Shown here one piece after another: positions 18,232 to 25,100 of a stretch of DNA of 35,245 bases. The first letter of the stretch is position 1, and each line of letters opens with the position of its first letter. The position numbers were made by a program, and so were the translations under genes. Where the stretch lies: contig JAUSCU010000043.1 in assembly GCA_030651065.1 (NCBI GenBank), positions 1 through 35,245 on the forward strand, given 5' to 3'. The stretch comes from Candidatus Omnitrophota bacterium (lineage in GTDB: Bacteria > Omnitrophota > Gorgyraeia > 1-14-0-20-64-10). The notes below the pieces were generated by a model. The model was not told the DNA's origin, did no database searches, and was given only the letters and a program-made list of their open reading frames with translations.

Positions 18232-19226
18232 ACAAAGCGGCAGGGCTGATCGAATCGGAATACCAGTTCTTCACGCGGGTGCACCCCAAGTGGAGCCTCA
18301 CGAAGGGCCCGCAGGACATGGAGCTGGTGGCGCACGCGCTGCGGGTGATCCTCCATATGGGCAAGGCGGGGGAATCCCTGCCGGAGTACCTGGCGTTGAT
18401 CAAGACACAGCATGCCGACGGCGGCTGGGGCCGGGAATCCCAGGAAAAGGAATCAGCGGCGTGGGTCTCCGCGTTCTGCGGGTTGATGCTGATCCGGGCC
18501 AACACCGTGCTTAAAGATGCCGAGATCGAGAAATCCGTCTGTAAGTCGATCGACTATTTCCTGAACCAGCAGAAGGAGAACGGCCGCTGGGTGGACAGCG
18601 AGTGGGGCGACCTCGACACCACTTCCCACCCGGTCAGTTTCTTCAACGTGGTGATGGCTCTGGGGAGCCAGAAGATGAAGGATGCCGTCCGCTCCTCCTG
18701 GCGCAAGGGCCTGCGCTTCATCCTGGACGGCCAATCGGCCGACGGCGGATGGTATGACCCGGTCTTCCAGCCTTCCGGCGTGGAGACCACGGCCCACCTG
18801 GTGCAGGACTCGGTGATCGCTTCGCTCTCCATCCCGGACGGCCTGCCGGTGCGGCCTGCCTGCGAGAAGGGCCTGCGGTGGATCCTCGCGCACCAGGACG
18901 CCGACGGCTCCTGGGACGAGAAGAACGAAGACCACACGATGGACTGCACCCGCTCAACGCTGCTGATCTCAAAGATGCTCGGGGCGGAAGAGAAGGCTAG
19001 GGGCCCGATCGAGAAGGCGATGGAGTGGATCGTCACCAACAAGAACCCGGAGGGCTGGCCCGATTTCCCCGGCATGGAGACCAACCTGGAGAGGACTTGC
19101 GACGGCTTGGACGTGCTGCTGAAGTACCAGGCCTGGCGGCAGGCGGACTCGAAGGAAGTGGTCCGGCGCTGGGGCTATGTTCCCGGTGAGCCGACGTTCC
19201 TGCGGGGAGTTGCCGCGGGAGTTTAA
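18222..19226 (+). CDS. Half-size prenyltransferase/squalene-oxidase-repeat (SHC-like) protein
   Basis: QHADGGWG, QKENGRWVDSEWGDLDTTSHPVSFFNVV, QSADGGWY, QDADGSWDE repeats; 334 aa. Confidence 0.8.
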   Translation: MDLDKAAGLIESEYQFFTRVHPKWSLTKGPQDMELVAHALRVILHMGKAGESLPEYLALIKTQHADGGWGRESQEKESAAWVSAFCGLMLIRANTVLKDAEIEKSVCKSIDYFLNQQKENGRWVDSEWGDLDTTSHPVSFFNVVMALGSQKMKDAVRSSWRKGLRFILDGQSADGGWYDPVFQPSGVETTAHLVQDSVIASLSIPDGLPVRPACEKGLRWILAHQDADGSWDEKNEDHTMDCTRSTLLISKMLGAEEKARGPIEKAMEWIVTNKNPEGWPDFPGMETNLERTCDGLDVLLKYQAWRQADSKEVVRRWGYVPGEPTFLRGVAAGV

Positions 19227-19562
19227 GTGGATCCAATCTCTCCGGGCCAATCGGTGGGGGTAACGGTGGACGGCAAAGAGGTCGCCCTCTTTAACGTGGA
19301 GGGTCGATACTATGCCGTCGGCGGCCGTTGCCCCCACCGCAGCGGCCCGCTGGCTAAGGGCAAGGTGGAAAGGGTGGAAGGCAAGCCGGCCATCCGGTGC
19401 CCGCTCCACGGCTGGTTGTTCGAGCTGGAAACCGGGCGGTGCCTCACTCGCCCCGGAGCCGGCGTCCCATCCTATCCGGTTGAGTGCCGAGAGGATGGAG
19501 TTTTCCTGGGGGCGCCTCACGGCGAAGTCTCCGGACCGAGCCCTTCCGGCCAGATCGGCTGA
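19227..19562 (+). CDS. Rieske [2Fe-2S] ferredoxin-like protein
   Basis: CPHRSGPL...RCPLHGWLFELETG (CXH...CX2H); GTG start. Confidence 0.88.
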   Translation: MDPISPGQSVGVTVDGKEVALFNVEGRYYAVGGRCPHRSGPLAKGKVERVEGKPAIRCPLHGWLFELETGRCLTRPGAGVPSYPVECREDGVFLGAPHGEVSGPSPSGQIG

Positions 19563-19563
19563 A

Positions 19564-20928
19564 TTGACCGCGATTCTCCTTGCCGCGGGTGTCGGCAAAC
19601 GGATGGGGCCCGGTGCCGGCCCGAAGTGCCTCGCGCGGATCGGAGGGAAATCTCTCCTTTGCCGGACGCTGGAATCGCTCCGGGCGGTCGGCGTGGAAGA
19701 GGTCGCCCTCGTCACCGGGTTCCAGGCGGAGGGGGTGGCCCAAGAGGCCCGCGCCCATGCCGGCCGGATGAAACTGACGGTCCTGGAAAATCCCCGGTAT
19801 AGGGAAGGGGCGATCCTTTCCCTCTGGACGGCCCGGGAATTTCTGGACCGGGACGTGCTGGTGATGGACGCCGACGTCCTCTGTCCCCAGGCTGCTTTCG
19901 AGAGATTGATGGGTTCCCCTCATCGGAACTGCCTGTTGGTGGACGGCTCGGTGAAGGAGACCGGTGAGGAGCAGATGGTATTCGGCCGGGAGGCCAAAGC
20001 GCTGCACATTGCTAAGAAGGCGCCTGAGGAGATCCGAGGCCGGATGGAGCTTTACGGGGAATCGCTCGGATTCCTTCGGTTGGAGGCAAGCGCCGCGGTT
20101 CTGCTCCGAAAACTGCTGGATCACAAGGTTCAGGCCGGCGTCGACTCCATTGAGCATGAGCAGCTCTATCCGGACCTGTTCGGGCAGGCGAAAGTAGGGT
20201 TCGAGCGGGTGGACGGGCTGGCCTGGACCGAGATCGATACGCCGGAGGACCTGTCCCAGGCGGAGAAGGAAGTCTACAGCCGCTGGTCGGGTCCGAAATG
20301 CGTTAACCGGGTGATCTCCGGGTGGTTTCTCCCGGTGGTCCTCCGCCTGCCGTTGACACCGAACCAGTGGACTTTCGTCAGTCTGCTGTTGGGGATGGCG
20401 TCCCTTTTGGCAATGACGCGGGGGACCCGCGAGGGGGAGCTCTGGGGGGCGCTGTTGTTCCAGCTGTTCTATATCGCGGACAACTGGGACGGAGAGGTGG
20501 CCCGGGCCAGGGGGTTGAGCACCCGCTGGGGCGGCTGGTTTGACGTGACCGTGGATGCGATCATTCAGATTATGCTCCCGTTGGCGATAGCCGCCGGGAT
20601 CACCAAAGTCCTCGGCTGGGGATGGACCTTGTTGCTGGGCGGGCCGGCGGCCCTGGGAGTTGCCCTGGATTTCTGGATCACGCTGCGGGCGAAGGCAAGG
20701 GGGTTTGGGCCTGCCATCCCGGGGGATCCGGGTCAGGGCGGGCTCTCTGGGGCGGGTTCGCCGGTGATACAATGGTTCAAAGCCAACGCCACCAACGAGA
20801 ATTTTTCCTGGGTGGTTGTGGCGGTGCTGGTGTTTCAATGGCAGCCTGCGCTGCTGGCGCTGATGACGATCGGCTGCCACCTGTTCTGGGTTCAGTATTT
20901 TCGAAAAGAGAGGTTGAGACTTCAATGA
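19564..20928 (+). CDS. Bifunctional nucleotidyltransferase (NTP_transf) - CDP-alcohol phosphatidyltransferase fusion; exact start uncertain
   Basis: LTAILLAAGVGKRMGPGAGPKCLARIGGKSLL then LPLTPNQWTFVSLLLGM...DNWDGEVARARGLSTRWGGWFDVTVD (CDP-alcohol phosphotransferase signature). Confidence 0.85.
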   Translation: MTAILLAAGVGKRMGPGAGPKCLARIGGKSLLCRTLESLRAVGVEEVALVTGFQAEGVAQEARAHAGRMKLTVLENPRYREGAILSLWTAREFLDRDVLVMDADVLCPQAAFERLMGSPHRNCLLVDGSVKETGEEQMVFGREAKALHIAKKAPEEIRGRMELYGESLGFLRLEASAAVLLRKLLDHKVQAGVDSIEHEQLYPDLFGQAKVGFERVDGLAWTEIDTPEDLSQAEKEVYSRWSGPKCVNRVISGWFLPVVLRLPLTPNQWTFVSLLLGMASLLAMTRGTREGELWGALLFQLFYIADNWDGEVARARGLSTRWGGWFDVTVDAIIQIMLPLAIAAGITKVLGWGWTLLLGGPAALGVALDFWITLRAKARGFGPAIPGDPGQGGLSGAGSPVIQWFKANATNENFSWVVVAVLVFQWQPALLALMTIGCHLFWVQYFRKERLRLQ

Positions 20929-22121
20929 GTGACGGGCAGGTTTTCCGGAAAGGGTTCGGGCTGAAAGAGGAGGTCCAGAAGGACCTCGCCCAGGACTACC
21001 GGAGCCGGATCGTGGAGGAGGTCCGCTCCGGCGGCAACGCTCTGCAGGTCGGCGAGATCTCCTTTCGGCTGGCCAAGGAGTTCGGTTTCTGCTACGGGGT
21101 TGAGCGGGCGGTGGATTACGCCTACGAGACCAAGAAACGCTTCCCGGACCGCCGGATCTTCCTGACCACGGAGCTCATCCACAACCCCCGCGTGAACAAC
21201 TGCCTGCGGGAGATGGGGATCGGCTTCCTGAACGGGACCGGCCCCCAGGACCGGAAGGTGGAGCAGCTGACGTCGGAGGATGTGGTGATCATCGCCGCGT
21301 TCGGCACCCGCGTCGAAGAGATGGAGATGCTGAAACACCGCGGCTGCGTGCTGGTGGACGCCACCTGCGGGTCGGTGGTGCTGGTCTGGAAGAGGGTGGA
21401 GCAGTACGCGCGGGACGGCTTCACGGCGGTCGTCCACGGCAACTACAAGCATGAGGAGACCCGCGCGACCGTCTCCCGCGCCACACAGTTCCCGGGCGGC
21501 CGGTACGTGGTGGTCTGGGACAAGCCCGAGGCGGCCAAGGTCTGCGACTACATTCGCAACGGCCAAGACCGGCAGGCCTTCCTGGACCAGTTTTCAGCCA
21601 AGAGCTCTCCGGGGTTCGATCCCGACCGGGATTTGCAGCGGGTCGGCGTGGCGAATCAGACCACGATGCTCTCCAGCGAATCCATTGAGATCGGTGAGAT
21701 GCTCAAATCAGCCATGCGGGACCGGTACGGGGAAGGGCATATTGCTCAGCACTTTAGGACCTTCGACACCATCTGCAGCGCTACGCAGGATCGCCAGGAC
21801 GCCGTGATGGAGATGGTGAAGGAACCGATGGACCTGATGATCGTCATCGGCGGTTTCAACTCCAGCAATACGAGCCACCTCTGTGAGATCGCCTTGCAGC
21901 ACGCGCCCGCTTACCACATCGACGAGGCCGACTGCATCCTCTCCTCGTCGGAGATTCGGCACAAGCCGGTCGGCAGCGCGGTCCCGGTGGTCAGCCGCGA
22001 TTGGCTCCCGCCGGGCAAGGTCACGATCGGCATCACAGCCGGCGCCTCCACCCCGAACCGGGTGATCGGCGACGCGATGCAGCGGATCGTCGAGGCCCGC
22101 GGCCTCTCCCTGCGTAGTTAG
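20925..22121 (+). CDS. ispH: 4-hydroxy-3-methylbut-2-enyl diphosphate reductase, long (cyanobacterial/plant-like) form
   Basis: GEISFRLAKEFGFCYGVERAVDYAYETKKRFPDRRIFLTTELIHNPRVNNCL, DATCGSVVLVWKRV, GASTPNRVI. Confidence 0.92.
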   Translation: MSDGQVFRKGFGLKEEVQKDLAQDYRSRIVEEVRSGGNALQVGEISFRLAKEFGFCYGVERAVDYAYETKKRFPDRRIFLTTELIHNPRVNNCLREMGIGFLNGTGPQDRKVEQLTSEDVVIIAAFGTRVEEMEMLKHRGCVLVDATCGSVVLVWKRVEQYARDGFTAVVHGNYKHEETRATVSRATQFPGGRYVVVWDKPEAAKVCDYIRNGQDRQAFLDQFSAKSSPGFDPDRDLQRVGVANQTTMLSSESIEIGEMLKSAMRDRYGEGHIAQHFRTFDTICSATQDRQDAVMEMVKEPMDLMIVIGGFNSSNTSHLCEIALQHAPAYHIDEADCILSSSEIRHKPVGSAVPVVSRDWLPPGKVTIGITAGASTPNRVIGDAMQRIVEARGLSLRS

Positions 22122-22175
22122 AAGTAGAAAATTTAGTTATTTTACTTGATTTCAAGTCCCTTCCTGAGCCATACT
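22122..22175 (+). promoter_or_regulatory. Putative promoter/operator of giant gene 2
   Basis: AAGTAGAAA (22122-22130), perfect dyad ACTTGA-TT-TCAAGT (22144-22157), TTGATT (22146-22151), CATACT (22170-22175). Confidence 0.4.
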
Positions 22176-22189
22176 TCCTCTATATCCCC

Positions 22190-25100
22190 ATGAAAATATC
22201 CTTGCGGCGCCTTTTGGCCGCTTTCCTGTGCCTTTCCCTTACTCTACCTGCCGGAGCCAGTCCTGAGCTCAGCCGAAGGACTCTGCGCGCGGGCCTGGAA
22301 GGGACCGTGGAGTCAGAACTCTCCGCCGGGCTGGAGGAGGAAACCCCGCTCGCCATGACGCTTCGGCAGTTGGACTTGACTCAGACCGAGATGGGCCGAG
22401 CGCTCGCGCGCCTGGGCTTTAATGGAAGGAAAGCCGTCCCGCAACCTACTCTTTCTACTTGGGCAATGGGCCAACGCCCAACGCCGGAAGGGGTTCTCAG
22501 GCGCCTTCCGATCCTGCATCGAATCTACAGCTACCGTTATTTAGCCAGGATTCGAGAAAAGGCTGGTTTGACGCCGGAGGAATTTTGGAATGCGTTGGAA
22601 GCCGCCGGCTGGCACAGTGACCAACCTATTTCCGGGAGAACACTGGCTCATTGGAAAAAACGAGGCGTTCCCCAAGAAGTTCTGGATCTTCTACCGGAAG
22701 TGGGGCGGATCGGCCATCGATTTAGCGCCTCTTTCGGGAAACATTCCAACTATCATGACCCGGATCGAGTGGCGCAGAAGCTCATGCGGGTGTTGGACCG
22801 TCTGGGGGAAAAACGTCTCACCTCCAGCCGATTTTTTAGTCGAGTGAATGGCCGCGTCCGCTTGAATCCCACGCAGGCCTCCAAACTCCTCGGAGGACAT
22901 CCGACAAGCACCACTCTTTTGCAGGCACACAAAACCGGGAAGTCACTCGCAGACCAGGTCAACGATGTTTTGGACGCGGCGCTCCGGCGGAGGGATGATC
23001 TCTCCAGGAGACTTGGAAAATGGGGTGTCTGGGAAATAGAGATCAAAAAAAGCCGGCAAGTAGATAAGCGGCCCTGGAGTTACCAGCGTCTTTCGAGCGT
23101 GGCACGCCGCGCGAAGAACGCGGGGCTCTCCTTCCAGCAAAAGCTTCTCCAGCTTGGATCGCAATCCAAAACACCTCTCGGACGTGAACTCAAGAGCGCC
23201 CATTCCCAAATTGTCCGAACTGATAATTTCCCTTTGTACGGTCGAAGTTGGGCTAAGTTTCTGAGAGCCCACAAAGTCCCTCTGAAGAAAGCTTACGATC
23301 GCCCGCCTCGTCAGCGAACCCCGATTGCTGTTTATGTCGGACTCAAGCGAGGCCCGAAAGGAGAGCCTATTCTGGATCCGAAAAAGCTTGTTGGACACGT
23401 CCTGTTAAACCGGTGGAAAACTCTGTCTAAAAATCCGCGCGTGAGAAGGGCTAAAACCGTGTTTTTGGTTGTTTCGACATGGCGGAGCAATGACGGTCAA
23501 GTCTTGTTCAGCCATAACGGGACACCGCGGGCAACTGATCTGGATCCCAAGACATTCAACCCCAAGAAACCGTTCCGATTGATTATCGAGGTTGCCGGCC
23601 GCGATCCCCACCACGAAGCGCAGGTCGCCTGGCTGCTCAATACGAGCCGGACCGTCTATCCGTTCGAAGGTCAGACCCGCGTCTACCTGAGTCCTCTATT
23701 CCGAAGCGGAAGGGTGGCGCGCGGATCCGTTCTTTTTCGGGCCGTCACGGCCATTCGTCCGGAACTTCGGTCGGAAATCGCTTCTCTCGAACCCGAAACG
23801 GTCTATTTGACCCATGTAAAGACTTCCCGAAAGCACGGTGCCAAAAGCCGACAAGCTTACTTTGATGCGGGAGCTGGACGGCGTTCTACCTCGATGCCTT
23901 ATTCCAAAGAAAAGCCAGCTAAGCTTACCGTGCGTGTGGACCCCACGACCTGGGACTCGCTGGCCGGCTGGGAAATGCACCATGCAAGAAAAGTTTTTCC
24001 CCGATCGGACCGGCCGGCTCAGATTTCCTATCAGGTTTTTCTAGACCCGCCTGTGGACAATAACGGCTTGGTGGACGCCTCTGCGGCTGATTCGATCACG
24101 GCAACCCTGACTTCTTGGGAACAGCTGTGGAGAGAGGTGGTTCCCTCTTCGGCAGAAAAAGTCGTTTTACAGGGAGGGGTCCTGCACCCCACTTCATCTT
24201 CCGATTGGCTGAATCTCACGTTTGAAGGGGAGCCTTACTCGACCTCTATTCGGAAAAGCAGCACCGCGAAGGATATCCCTCTTCAACTGGAGTTTTTGGG
24301 CCAAGACCTTTTGCGCCGTCCGCAGGTTATGCGCCGGATGGACACCGGGGAGGTGGTTTATCCGGCCTCCCAGCACCGACGGATCCGGGTGGGAACCCTT
24401 CTCTACAAGGCGGCTTATGAGTTCGGGGAGGATGCCATTCGTGCCGCGTTAAAACAGGCGGGCGAAAGCGTGGCCTTCGAGCATATTCCCGTCATCCAGC
24501 TGGGTCAGCGGGCTGCTTTTCGGGACCCTCTTCGGGGGGTTTACCGGAGGCTGAGCGTGCCGTTTCGGCCGGGGTTCACGGTTAACGCCACGGCGCATCC
24601 TTTGAAAAGCAGTGCGAGTGCGAATGGCGATCCGAGAGAGTGGATCCTCAGCGAAGCCCACGATGAAAAGAACGGCCGCCTCGTATTTGTTCACCGAGAC
24701 CAGATCCGTCATGCGCGGGCCATCGCGCTTCACAAAACAGGCCAGATCGCTTCAACCGAAGAACAGGTGGAGGCAGTGCAGCGGCTTTATCGATGGGGTT
24801 ACTTTAATAAGCCCAACGGTCTTACAACCGACCACCTCGTGGATCTTTTGTTTGATTACCATGGCGAAGTCTTCGGAACGACTGCGACAAATGGCATGTT
24901 CGAGTTGACCGTCGCGGCCAGCACCCGTTTTCCAAAAGAACCTGGCCGTTTCTGGGAAACCGTCTATCTTTCCCTGAAAGAAGCCGAGCACATAAAACCA
25001 GCCCGGGCGGCCGATCGCCATCTTTTGGATGTCGCCTCCCAGCTTGCTGCCGGGCTGGAGGAGACCTCTCAGGACCGACAGTGGAAGAGTACGCATGCAA

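Noticed and set aside
13329-20928. Complete aminoethylphosphonate pathway in the window
   Set aside because: No PEP mutase (EDKX5NS TIM barrel) found in any listed ORF; pathway kept only as a hypothesis
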